The notes under the pieces: model-generated
Databases searched by the model: none
What the model was told of the DNA's origin: nothing
Seen by the model: only the letters and a program-made list of their open reading frames with translations
Origin: Antrodiella citrinella
Lineage: Eukaryota; Basidiomycota; Agaricomycetes; Polyporales; Steccherinaceae
Length of the DNA: 64,000 nucleotides
NCBI GenBank assembly: GCA_004802725.1
Contig: SGPM01000106.1
Coordinates: forward strand, 1 to 64,000
Direction: 5' to 3'
Translations under genes and position numbers: made by a program
In this document: one piece after another, positions 1 through 11,400 of the stretch
Position numbering within the stretch: position 1 is the first letter of the stretch
How the letters are laid out: each line of letters starts with the position of its first letter

Positions 1-47
1 GTACTCTCTTCTTCTCATAGAGTACTTGTATGCTAACTTATAATCAG

Positions 48-69
48 CGTATTGACGCGTCTGATTTAG
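48..69 (+). repeat. 22-nt direct repeat, copy 1
   Basis: The sequence from CGTATTGACG to CTGATTTAG occurs here and again, identically, at 106-127. The copies start 58 nt apart. Function unknown. Confidence 0.8.
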
Positions 70-105
70 GTATTTATATACAGCATTCTTACCAGGAGCT
101 GAGAC

Positions 106-127
106 CGTATTGACGCGTCTGATTTAG
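106..127 (+). repeat. 22-nt direct repeat, copy 2
   Basis: Exact second copy of the 22-nt sequence at 48-69. The flanking bases differ, so the identity is confined to the repeat. Confidence 0.8.
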
Positions 128-671
128 CTCCCTCGTTCACGCTCCCACCGGTATTGCCTTAGTGGCATTCGTTAAGGTGGTTATCTAATCTAGATAATCT
201 GACAGTATAGACTTTAAATTTATGCATATGTCAGCCGAGTCGTTCGACGCCCTTTGACTGAGGCTCAGAGGTCGTCAGTCGACATGTGACACAACTGCTA
301 GAAGTGTTCAGTGTACGTAGCGATGATCGGCTGAGTTGTGAAAACAACTGGCATTGGATTTTGACGTTGATCAGCGGAGACGTGAAGTACAGTTGCAAGA
401 ATGATCGGTTGTAGTGTTTCGTATCATAGTGTGCAATACATTACGTAAGTGTGCCAACATACAGGACAACCAGCCGATACAAACATGAGCCAAGGTAGTC
501 CTCACCCGACTCGTACATTATGTACTCAGATAATTATCAGCCGACATCTGTTGCCCCATATTCCACATGCCTGGGTCACTTCCGCTACGCTGTGACATAT
601 GGCCTAATCCACCGAACACGCCCAACGTTCAACCCCGGGCCTGCAACATTGGATCATTTTCTTGAAAGATC

Positions 672-2764
672 TCATGATTCCATATCGATTTCCTGGGAGA
701 ACTTGGTAATCAAAGCTACCGCACTTGCTGAACGAGGTTTCAGGCCGGTCGGGACATCCCTTAGTGTGCTTTCCAAGGGTAACATACATGAGAAGTGCGG
801 TCAATGAAGCAGATAAAATGTACATACACGACAAGACCACCAAGCACCTCGGTACGTAGCTCGACGGGTATGTCCGAGGCATCAAGACCTGCCCCGATGT
901 CAAAGACATGCAAGACGGTCGCGATAAAGATGGCCAGAGTATTGTTGCTGAACGCTCTCCCTAAACAAACTCTGATGACAGATTTCAATCATCGAGTAAA
1001 AGAGAATGCATGATGAGTACTCACCGTCGTCCGAAGCCAAAAGCGATCGTCGAGGGATCTCGAACAGTAGGGTCAATGTTGCCGTCTGCTCCAATGAAAC
1101 GATCGGGCCAGAATTTCTCTGGGTCTGGGTAGTCCTTTGGTTCATGTAACATGCCCCTATACGTTGCGTCAGCAATGCACCTTAGTCTATGAGTGAGGTG
1201 TGCTTTATATACTGTCTGTACATACCATATGTTCTGAAAAAGACGTTAAATGAAGTTCGTCGGCGTGTGCGATGACCACCCACCGGAATAGCAGCAGTAC
1301 CTTTCGGAATGTGATACCCATCGTACAGATCGTCAGCAACCACAACATGTGGGATACCAGAAGGAGACACAGGTATCCATCGTATCGTTTCCATTACTAC
1401 GGCGCGAACATACGGTAGATTTTCAAGGTCGTCAAACTCTGGGAGGCGGTGGGGGCCGATGACGCGATCCAGCTCTGATTGAGCTTTCATTTGTACTTCA
1501 GGGAATAAGGCAATGGCTAGCAGGAAGGACTCGCATGAGGAAGTAGTCTGTAAAAAGACTGTTAAAGAGTATGATTGTACGTGCACTGTCTGCCACGTAC
1601 TGTATCAGCGCCGGCTGTGAAATCGTCGGAATCAAGATCATCATACGGACGAAAGAGTATGTAGAACATACCTCCATACGCTAACACAGCAACATTTCTA
1701 GCAGTTTCATCGTGCACGCCTTCTTCGTTGGTCCCACCGTACTTCGCGCGATTTCGTTCCATCAAAGACGCTGCGAGTGACGGCGGTGCGACCCCCATTT
1801 GCTAGGTCCGTTGGTCAGTCTCAATGATACATTGCGTATAATTGAGATACATACGAAAGCAGCTTTCACTTCGTCATATGGCTTATCCCTCATCGCTTGG
1901 ACGTAGGGCAAGTATTTATCCGCAAGCTTCTTGGAGTATGTACCAGGCACCCAGCTAGGGATATGTCTGGCAAGAGGGAAGTAGTTCAACCAGCTGAAAC
2001 CAGGCATAGCACCTTCGCTGAGCCCTTCTGACGCTATCTGTGCCGTTATTACAGCTTCGTCGTCCATACCGGAGACTCGTTTACCGTAGGCGACAAAGAA
2101 TATAATCCCTGTAACCATTCTCAGGTAACAATCCCTGATTAGAACCGGATCCAGTTCATAGACATAACACTCACTGTCTTACGATTTTGCGGGTGTCTGC
2201 GGGAGACTTCGATACCCATGAACAGAATCTCCTGGCGTAGTCGAGCTGAATAGGCCGATATTTTTCGACGACTCCTGGGTGAAACTCCTGGTGGAACATC
2301 CGACGATGAGCGCGCCATCTGCTACCGTATGGCATGAATGCGGTGCTAATGTTCAGGCTCATTCTGCGCAGATGTTGAGCGATGAGCATCGGGCTAACCC
2401 AAGACGTATCTTAGAGCCTCACTCACAGTTCAATGATGATCAACGAGATTCGATCCGACCAAAGGTTGGACCTCTTCTCGAGGAGCTCTAGCGCAGCTTT
2501 GGCAGACCCAACCACCAAGATGGGCTGCAAGGGCATATCAAGAAAGATGATATCTGAGTCTGCAATGGCGCCGAATCAGAATCATGAAAAAGCAGGGTTT
2601 GGTTAGAAATACGCACTGTAAGTCTTGCGCCATTCACAGAACGTCTCCCAGGGCCGGGTAGTTGGCATATCGAAAAGGTTCCCTACAATTGGCCATGACT
2701 TGGGGCCGGGTGGTAGAGGGAGGATACATGTAGGCACCGTTGATGTAAGTAATGTCCGCCCGTG
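672..2764 (-). CDS. Cytochrome P450 monooxygenase (5' end unresolved)
   Basis: Microsomal-type P450, a haem-thiolate monooxygenase that would work with NADPH-P450 reductase at the ER; the substrate is unknown. Reading 5' to 3' on the minus strand, exons give the proline hinge LPLPPGPKSWPIVGN, a C-helix region (FMPYGSRWRAHRRMFHQEF), the I-helix AGADTTTSS, the K-helix ETIRW, the GYHIPKGT segment, PDRF and the haem loop FGFGRRVCLGRA with its cysteine ligand. The tail ends GLKPRSASAVALI plus about 15 residues at a TGA at 672-674. An 8-nt exon (1226-1233) joins IP to NIWGML. The last intron, just before the GLKPRS tail, is less certain. No clear N-terminal membrane anchor joins the hinge exon: an in-frame TAG lies at its 5' edge, where an intron acceptor is likely. 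A hydrophobic MRKCLFCVSLLVVFTLINYG peptide near 2840-2898 could be the first exon. CYP family not assigned. Confidence 0.9.
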
Positions 2765-5437
2765 CTAAGGCGTCACGGTTAACGTACCTCAATGGCTATG
2801 TATGCCTTCGTATCCAGCCTACTTCAGGCGTGTCATTATCCATAGTTGATGAGAGTAAACACGACGAGAAGGGACACGCAGAATAAGCATTTTCTCATCC
2901 CTGAGATGCATACATATACCTACTCGGTGATCAGGAAAAGGCCTATCGGACAAAATAGAAGCACTCACCTCTAACCTTCAAGTTCGAAGCACCAAGATTT
3001 CAGGTTTCTGGTCGTTGACAACACTCAGAAGTGTCGCCCGCCGAAAAAAATCCGACTTCGACGAGGGTGGACATTGAGCAAGGGAACGGCCGCGGAACAC
3101 TGGCACGTGATGGTGGATTCGTGTGGGTGCTCCGTTTTGTGCGCTGGGCGCCGCCGGCGATAGCAGTAACTCGCACTAATAGAGTCGTAATGGAGATCAA
3201 TACAATCTAGGCTCGGGGCTTCAGAGATTGAAGTTCAACGTTCAACGTTGAAGTCCACCGTTTGACGACGGTGCCTGCACTCGGACCCTACAAGCAAGCG
3301 TTTAGGCTGATTGACTGAGTGCTTTCTCCGATGTTTCAGGAAAACAATGCTTTCGACTTCAACCGTTGAACTTCGCAGCCCACACGCTCAAGAGCACCAA
3401 TGATGGAACCAGGGTATAGGACCAGAAGGGAGTACTCTTGCTTTCAACGGTATCCGAAACGGTTCGGCATAGGTTGGTCCGCGGTTTTAGTTCACCGATT
3501 CGCCGGTTGGGACATGAACCATGGGAAAAGGTCGGGAAGGGATGGTTGGAACAACAGATAAGACCAGTACGAGATACGACATAGGCGGAAGTGCGGCCAA
3601 CGTGCCAGTGCAGTGACAGTTGTTACAGGGCCCGTCGAGAACAATATTGCCGTTTCTATGGACTGTTCGTCGACGGAGGTATCATACAGGTCTGGTAGGG
3701 CATTAGTACCACACTATCCAGTAAATAACTCCACCTTGATACCGCTCGCGGGAGCTCAGCGCGTCCGTCTCGGAGTATGTAGCTTATGCAAAAGTCAATG
3801 CGATCGGAGACTACGCAGGGGCCCGCGTGAGTTATGTAGCATGCTATAGTCTAGAAGGAACTCACTTGCACTACATCAGCCTAGAGCGTAAGATGAGCTA
3901 GGTAAACGGTAGACAATGAATGTGGGTTTGATCTACGATCTACGATATCACGGAACCAACAACGAGCGGCGGTGAGTGCTAATCTGGTGAGAAAGGCCGG
4001 TAGCGTCGATTGCTTGCATGACGAATGCAATGCGCGCGAGACCCGTGTCTTCATACGTGACGTCCGGTGTAGAGAGTACCGAGACGCTTCGACTCCGTTC
4101 GACTCAGAGTCAACGTTCAATATATGCATTATGATGAATATCTCAAATCTACATGACGGGTGAGAACCTTTCAACAGCTGACAGGATACAAGCACTGACC
4201 GCTATAGCTAGACGAGAGCCGTCGATGATTGATGAATGTGCAAGGTAGAAAGAGTTTCGCCTCACCAAATCGTGTCCACGATGAGAGGATAGAAACGACA
4301 AGATTGCGACGGGATGATTTTCGGGATAGTTAGAAGCGGAGCTTGAAACACAAGTGTCATCGGTAGGTCACGTGAACCCTCCCTTTTTGGAAGGTCGACC
4401 CTTTTCAGCGCTCCCTAGGTTGCTAGGTATGAAGACCCTGCCCCTCCGGAAGGCTCCACGGACATGCAGAATATGTCGGAGGACTACGGCATACGACCAA
4501 CGTGAATTCCAGAGGGTACTGTACATGGCTCCGGAAGCTACTTCCATACGCCAATCATTTTGCCCTGATGGTATGGTATACCTTCATATGGGCTACCAGA
4601 GCTCAAAGGCGCAGGATTAACGCACTCGATTGCGCTTGAAACATGGCGACGGCGTGAATTGTTGCTGGGTGCTTCATCCTTCGCACATGCTGTGATTCTG
4701 CCCATGCAATAAGTACCAGTCAATTCTTCAACACGATCCATCACTCCATGGAGGTGATGGATTACATTGAACAGTTGTGGATATCTGCGTGCTTCATGGT
4801 GAGGCTCACCAGAATCTCCATATCAGTCTCGAGAATTAACAAATAAGCACATCACAGCTTATGTACGTATCTGACTGAGCAGTTGAATGAAGTGTCGGCG
4901 GAGGACTGAAGGGAAGGTCAAGTGTGAAAACATAAACGAAGTCGTCGTCGAAAGGAAACGGCCAAGCAGACCAGGATACGTGACCGAGAGACGAATCGCC
5001 AGCCACTGTAGCGGCTTGTGGGGGTCTTACAGCTAACTCCATATTACTAGCTCGCTTTGGCGCGAAATCCACTGCGGGGCGTGTGATGTTCTCGCCGAGC
5101 TTGCCGCCAACTACTTTGGACCCTCGCCGATGCGAACTTCAACGTCGCAGTGGTCTTCTCCACGACCGATGCGGACTATAGGACCCCGGCTAGCTCGTAA
5201 ACGTGCAGTGACCGCGATGGGTCGCGATAGCGCAATTTGGTTGTACACGTGAAACTGCCCGCCGTCACGGTTGTAATGGATTAGCCAGGATTGTACATTT
5301 GTGTTGCTTCAACTATTCTGATATACACGAGAATTACAAGTGAAGGTGATGACTTGGATGGTGTTGTTGACGGAAATGGTATGGATGGGGGGTATACCAA
5401 CGAGTCAACGAGTCGACGAGCTGTGAGCGGAATGCGT
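2765..5437. other. Long intergenic region, no recognisable gene
   Basis: About 2.7 kb between the P450 and the CsbD-like gene. Frames of 60-104 codons exist on both strands but none shows a known domain, and no convincing intron-exon chain joins them. The only structured elements noticed are a palindromic TTCAACGTTGAA near 3240-3252 and one copy of an interspersed hairpin repeat at about 4366-4445. Confidence 0.5.
4366..4445 (+). repeat. Interspersed hairpin-bearing repeat, copy 1
   Basis: Begins GGTCACGTG, then ACCCTCCCTTTTTGGA, GGTCGACCCTTTT, AGCGC.CCCTAG and TATGA.GACCCTGCC. The same blocks in the same order occur on the minus strand at about 54205-54291, with a short insertion between the second and third blocks. 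The copies share most positions over about 80 nt. No coding capacity. It could be a remnant of a small non-autonomous mobile element. Confidence 0.7.
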
Positions 5438-5876
5438 TTAACTGGAGGGCTTGTTGATGTTCTGCTGGGTCTCGCCCTTGTCGCGGCGGACGTTGCCTGA
5501 AGGAAGACCAAGATAATCAGAATCCTGCACGACGGTATCGATGAAAAAAGACTACTCACCAGCAGCCTCCTGCGTCTTGTCGCCGGAGATGGCACCTACG
5601 ACGGCGTCCTTCTTGCCGACGAGGCGGTCTGCAGTGCCATCGACATAGCCCTTGGCTTGGGCGGCGTTGTACTCTGCCTCGCCCTGGGCGTGCTCGTCGC
5701 GACCAGACGTTGACCAGGTCTCAGCGCCGGTCATGTTGCCGATGGTCTCGACGACGGTGCCCTTCAACGAATGGTATTGACCGGTGGTCTTGCTGGAAAA
5801 GCAACAGACGTCAGCATCGCAGAGAGCAGTGAACGACGACAACGTACTTGGGCTCGCCGTTGTTGTTGGTGGACAT
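5438..5876 (-). CDS. CsbD-like stress-response protein
   Basis: Small hydrophilic protein of about 109 residues, resembling the fungal family annotated as CsbD-like or mismatched base pair and cruciform DNA recognition protein. Three exons: 5849-5876 approximately (MSTNNNGEP), 5560-5792 and 5438-5496. Both introns have clean ends (gtacgt...ccag and gtgagt...tcag). The product is rich in Gly, Ala, Glu and Lys, with [35 protein letters not shown] and the tail [19 protein letters not shown], typical of these intrinsically disordered, stress-induced proteins. There is no signal peptide or membrane segment. A TATA-like box lies about 80 bp upstream. Family membership is secure from the motif pattern; the molecular role is not established. 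Confidence 0.9.
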
Positions 5877-6351
5877 GATGGGTTGTTGTTAAGTGTGCTT
5901 AATGGATGTGGAATGGGTTCAAGTTGGTGAAGAATCGAAGGCAGATTGGGACGCCCTTATATATGCCGCAGGAAGGGCCCCATCGACGCAGCATGACGTA
6001 GTAACACCACCATGGTCCGTAGTATGATGTCATGGTGTTGAGTAGACGTATAGCGTCGTGACGTCAGCTGGTGTTGACAGTTATTGTGGCCTGTGTATCC
6101 AGGTCCCAGGTTCGATTCTTCCTGACCTCCATTCCTTTCTCCACGTTCGAATATTGCCATCGACTTCAATAACAGGTGCAGGAATAAATCTGAATGCTGA
6201 GGGTTATTCTAAGACTGCAAGAGTCGCGGCCATGGCGTACCAATATTTGTTGAAATCTATGATGAGGCAGTTCTCGTAGATCAACAACGGATTTATCATT
6301 GATCCCGTTTTCGTAGATAAAGCCCTCTTTTCGTGTATTTCCCCCTCTCTC
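5877..6351. other. Divergent promoter region
   Basis: Separates the divergently transcribed CsbD-like and HMG-box genes. It contains the CsbD TATA-like box. A tRNA-like B-box motif near 6108-6118 does not fold into a tRNA. No gene seen. Confidence 0.55.
5956..5963 (-). promoter_or_regulatory. TATA-like box of the CsbD-like gene
   Basis: TATATAAG on the minus strand, about 80 bp upstream of the ATG at 5876, a plausible core-promoter position. Confidence 0.55.
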
Positions 6352-7977
6352 ATGTGTTTGCAAGAGCTCAGCCAAACGCAATACATTCATTATATTCCTA
6401 CTGTCCTCAGGAATTCTAACAATATTGTGTTCGGCGCGTTGTGTCGACGCGTTCACGCTGCCAGTGTTAGCGGTAACGGACCAGAACAGACGGTACAGTT
6501 CCTTTCACCTTCGTACCAAGTAATTGATAGCAGCTGACACGAATCAGTCAGATACTTCAGCGCTGTCATCAGCAGCGAGTTCAAGTCCGAGCTCGAACAC
6601 TGGCAGTCTATCGATAGTGACCCCACCCCGGATACCGCTATCAGCTTGGCAATTATTTCTTCTGGAGCGTTCTCAGGCTTCAGGGAAGGGCATGACGAGA
6701 AGATATTGGGCAGAAGCGTCCCCAATTTGGAGAGGGATGAGCACAGCAGAGAAGAAGGTGACTCTACATGTTGCTGTCGGAGCTTGGTGCCTACCTTCTG
6801 CACACCCCGCTAACCACAGTGTGCGTTTGGATACAGCTATACTTGGACGCATCGGCGGCAGCGAGAAAGGAGTACATACGTCTCAGAGATGAGTATTGCA
6901 AGGTGTATGGCCTCGTCTCTCCACGCCTACCACTCCGACCTTACGTGCGCATGGTTCGGGACTTGACAGTAGTATCTAAAGTATGGAGAACACTCTCTGA
7001 AAAGGAAAAACAGGTGCGCTGGGGTTTCATGCCTACCTCTCCTTTGATTCTTGGACTTCATTATCTCCATTCTTGGTGGTTCACAGCCTTATATCGACTC
7101 CTACAATGCTGATATGGAGAAATATCGACTATGGAAAATAGAGTTTGCTACTCAGTTGCAGCAGGGCGCTTTGTCCAGCGTGTTTGATTCAAAGAGCTTA
7201 GCCAGCACTTACCTGATAAATATAACAACCAAGCTTGTCCATCGTACGTGCCTGTTCTTTCTGCTATTTTGTGTGACAAAGTCTGATTCTGAAGTGCAGA
7301 ACTCAAGGCCCATCCTCTTACCACACCTTGTCGTCCGGCGCCCGCCTGGAAGATATTCGGGCATGAAAAAGGTCTTGCTACTCCCAAGGCGACCGAGAAG
7401 TTCCAAGAGCTGACCGAAGAGCAGCAAAAGGTTTGTCCCGTGTCCTCTGAGACTCCTGTTTGTGTTCTTACCCATAATTCCAACGAACAGCCTTACCGAG
7501 ATGCTTACAAACTCGCACTTTCGAAATATAAGGAGGAATGTAAAGTGTACAAGCGTATAGTGGCAGGGACAGTGCCAATGGTTCGTATGCTGGACGGTAC
7601 AGAGGTGAAAAACAAGACGAAGACAGTAGTAAGGCGCGGTATACCCGTACATCCATTCGTTCGGTGCGTCACACTGTCCCGGACAGATTTGGTCCTCTGG
7701 GGGCTGACAGTGTGAGTATAGGTTTTATATTGAGTTTCTCAAGACATGGGACTCTAATCTTAAGGATGAACAACGACCGAATCGTGTTGCTGCGGCGAAG
7801 TGGCACGCAATGAGCGAAGAAGATAAAGCGGTTCGTACTCGTGACGCTGTCGCTGAAGTCCATTCTTTGCTAACATCAGTCTACGTGAATTCATAGCAAT
7901 ACGTGGACGCATTCGCGAGGGAGTTCAGAGCCTACAAACTGCAGCAACGACAGCCTTCGTCGCTGACACAAGTATGA
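6352..7977 (+). CDS. Protein with four tandem HMG-box-like segments
   Basis: Spliced exons give four successive HMG-box-like units. Unit 1 starts RIPLSAWQLFLLERSQASG and includes YWAEASPIWRGMSTAEKKLY. Unit 2 is shortened: RLPLRPYVRMVRDL, then SKVWRTLSEKEKQPYIDSY. Unit 3 runs RPAPAWKIFGHEKG to FQELTEEQQKPYRDAYKLAL. Unit 4 runs HPFVRFYIEFLKTW to KWHAMSEEDKAQYVDAFARE. In units 1, 3 and 4 an intron falls at the same place, after the (S/T)xE(E/D)(K/Q)K motif, as expected for duplicated boxes. HMG boxes bind and bend DNA, so a chromatin or mitochondrial nucleoid role is likely. The ATG at 6352 gives an Arg-containing leader (FGALCRRVHAAS) joined by an intron (GTAACG...GATAG) to the Ser-rich linker; this first exon is inferred. 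The stop at 7975-7977 is the simplest end, but an intron there could extend the protein to about 8130 or beyond. Confidence 0.75.
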
Positions 7978-8432
7978 TGTATAATATTCTCGTTCGCACT
8001 CTGAGGGTTCGCTTCTGAGATACAGATGTATGACACGACAGCCGTGCTGCTACTTCAACGTTCAAAACTAGCAACGGGCATCGTCGCGATTCAACTTCAC
8101 GCGACCCAAATTTTGAAACCTCGTGCAGGTTCTTGAATATGGAAGTACAGAATAGCTACGTAGGGTGCTGGTCTGCATGCGCAGGCTGCGAGGAATGGTT
8201 CCAGTTGCGACTGAAAGCGATCAGATCTCGTCCCAAGAATGCCGCCAAGTGGAAGAATGTATTGAAGTACTACAGTATCAGTGCGATTTGCGGACATCCA
8301 TGGCGAACCAGACCTATCTTCAGAAGCTCGATAAAGATTTAACTGCATCATACTAGCAACCTGCTTCGTGAAGCTTCATCATTGGCCAACTGATTGTTTG
8401 AGGTCGTGTGTAACATAGTGAGACGCGACTTG
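7978..8432. other. Convergent 3' region, possible extra exon
   Basis: Lies between the HMG-box gene (+) and the ABC transporter (-). A + frame ending near 8356 (ECRQVEECIEVLQYQ...) looks helical and could be a further 3' exon of the HMG gene after an intron, but the junction is not clear. Confidence 0.35.
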
Positions 8433-11400
8433 CTACTTCGCGCTACTTGCCATGGCATACAGCTTTTCCTTGTCTCCGCTCTCATCCACTAGCAGACGGA
8501 GCAATCCATCCTTGTTTTTCAGTAGCTCACTTGGTTTGTCGAATTCCGCCTGCAATCCCATGATTAGTGACTCGAAGTTCGGTGCATGAATAGAAGGATT
8601 CTTACGATACGGCCTGCGTCCAGAACCATCTGCGCGAGGACGGTGGTGAGTACAGATACGTGAGAGGACCTGCATGAAGTCACGTACGATTCTGTCGGAA
8701 TCCATGATCGTCTGCAGACGATGCGCGACAGTCAGGAGTGTCACGTCTTTGTCCAATTTCGACCTCAAGGAAGTTTGAATGACATTATCGGTTGCATAAT
8801 CAATTGCGGAGGTAGCTGAACACTACCGTCAGCACCCGTTATCCTCCGTGTCAAGACTACAAGCTCACCTTCATCCAGGATCAGGAGCTTGCTCCTCCTC
8901 ACAATCGCTCTAGCGAGAGCTAAGATCTGCCTTTGACCAATGGACAAGTTGCGTCCTCCACCCGAGATGGCAGTATCCAACGTGATGCGATTCTCGTCAT
9001 CTTCGCTCTGAAGGGAGAACAGGCCTGCAGAGCTAAGGGCCTCGTTCAGCTCGGCGTCATCGTGCTGTGCAAAGGGATCCAGGTTTTGACGAAGGGTCCC
9101 ACCGAGCAATTCGGGCTATAAAAGTAGAGTCACATCAGTCAATGTAGAACTTGCGGAGGTCCATAACGTACAACTTGCGGAATAATAGTGATATGAGATC
9201 GTAGGGCATCGAGGTTCAACGAGTCTGTCACCAATCCGTCATAGAAGACCTTGCCTTCTGTGATAATGCACCTGAGTAGCGAGAGAGTCAAAGAACTCTG
9301 TGAAGCGTACGTCAGTACTGAACATCAAGGGCTCTCCGGAGGATATACCTTTCCACTCCCAGTCCTTCCGACGATACCAACGCGCTCTCCGGATTTGACA
9401 TGGAAAGACAAATTGTGCAGCACTTCAGGACCGTCCGCAGAGTATCTCGCGGATAAACCTTCCACTCTCAGATCACCGCTAGCAGGCCAAAACGCGGGAG
9501 GTACCCCGGCTTTTGTGGCTTTCGGTTCTTTCTCAATGTTGAGGTATTGTTGCACTCTCTCCATGCTGTTGCCTTCGACTTCTGCCCTGTTGAATAAGCG
9601 AACGGCCATCAATATCATGTTGCTGAAGCCAGCTGCGCGTAGGATTGGATAAGCATTCGATCGTGGGAGGAATGCGTGTAAGACTGGTTTACCTGCCATG
9701 GCTAAAGAGAAACCGATCGTGGCTGGATCTACTCTTGTGGGACCGAAGACCAAGTAAGCAGCAAGTCCGGAAGAGAACGTGCCAGCTAAGACGCTGCTCC
9801 TGATACCAACCCATCTGCAATGCAAAGTCAGCAAAACCCTTGTGAGAGATCTGATAGCATGTTGTACCTGTTCAAATTCCAGTAGGTGATTTGAGCTCTC
9901 GTATACCTGTCGATTCGGGCATGGGATTCCTTTCGGAACGTGCTTTGTGCGCCATATGCACGGATAGACACTCAAATTATGCATCAGCATTTACTTCGAG
10001 TTCAGGTTACCGAATTTGACTCACCTAAACCAGACACAGCAGAGTTGAAATGACCCAAGACAGGAGATCTGGCATTGCTTGACTCTCGCTTGACAGGGAG
10101 TTGCGCCCTCATGTACACTTGTCCGAGTGTAGCACCAATGATAATGACGACGACTCCGGGGATAGCGAAGAGTGGCGAAATGAGTATGACGGCGCCGAAT
10201 TTCATAGAGATCTGAATGAAGACATCGATCGCTTGGAAAAAGGCGAGAACCAGAAGTCCATCGACTAGAAAGATTAGATAAAGAGACAGTAGTTCTTGAA
10301 GTAGAGCGGAGACGTACTAGATGCGATATCCTGCGTACACCTCGTGATGACTCGAGAGATGGGGGTCTTGTCAAGCCATCTGCAAGGCATCAAACAGTCA
10401 GACGAGAACAGGAAGAAGCGCACTTTGGCCTTACCTCATTGTCGCTCCGAGAACAGACTCAATAAGGAGTTGGTGAAGACGCCGAGACGCTCTGACAGAG
10501 CCGACCACCCAACAGGCCAAAGCCGCAGTATATGCTGCGAACGATGCGAACGTCACGGCCGTGTAAAGGGAAATATAGCTGGCAGGTATCATCAAATCCT
10601 GCAGTGCATGTGAGAATCAGCAGCACTTACAATACGACGGGGACCGCCGATGGGTCACGGCCCTCGTACTCTCTTGTCCATATACCAAGAACCCAAATAT
10701 TCAGCATGGCAAGGATTTTGGACATTAAGAGGAAGATGAAGAAGACGCTCCAGAATGCGAAGGATCCCACAGTGCCTCGCATACTACTAAGGTACAGCGT
10801 GACTGTCCAAACAATGAGACTGAGGTCTTCTAGAAAAAGGAGGCACTTACGTGCAGGCCATCCAATATGTCCCAGGGCAACCTCCTCCTCAACGATCAGC
10901 TGTCCTTTTGGTTTCGTTACAGCTTCGCCCGTAGTCACTTCTTCGATGACCTGCTCTTCTAGCTCGATGGCTTGACGTTCCTTGTTCACTTCTGACTCTA
11001 ATTTCTTGTCTTTCGCGAGTGCGCTTGAAAGAGACCCTTGACTGACCACGCGACCGTCGGCGCCCAATGCGACGACAAAGTCGGCCACAGGCGCAGCCAA
11101 AGCTACATTGTGTGTCTAAGTTCGATGTGAGTACTCCATGATCAATTCAATCTTTCACGTGAACGACTTACGACCAAGATGACAGTGCGACCACGAAGCA
11201 ACTCGCCACGGAAACATTTCTCCACGATCCCTCTGGCTGTGTGTACATCCAATGCCGCAAGGACCTACGCGTCATTTCAGCATGGTGAAACCTTCGAGTA
11301 CTTTTTGAACACGTACATCATCCAGAAGCAGAATCTCTGCCTGAGAATATACTGCGCGCGCAAGGGTAACACGAGCCTATATTCAAACAGTAAATAGAAT

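Larger units (their letters stand above)
1..671. other. Intergenic region with short repeats, no gene seen
   Basis: No reading frame here resembles a known protein. The region lies downstream of the P450 stop codon. It begins with a 7-nt inverted pair (GTACTCT at 1-7, AGAGTAC at 19-25) and carries a 22-nt direct repeat listed separately. Open frames over 500-900 on the + strand are antisense to the P450 3' end. Confidence 0.6.

Noticed and set aside
2279..2491. Plus-strand frame across the P450
   Set aside because: Antisense shadow of P450 exons, no domain.
6080..6135. tRNA-like sequence with a GGTTCGATTC B-box
   Set aside because: No matching acceptor stem, D arm or anticodon stem could be folded; only a short AGGTC/GACCT inverted pair is present.
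10532..10975. Plus-strand frame in the ABC transporter
   Set aside because: Antisense to a well-supported exon of the transporter.
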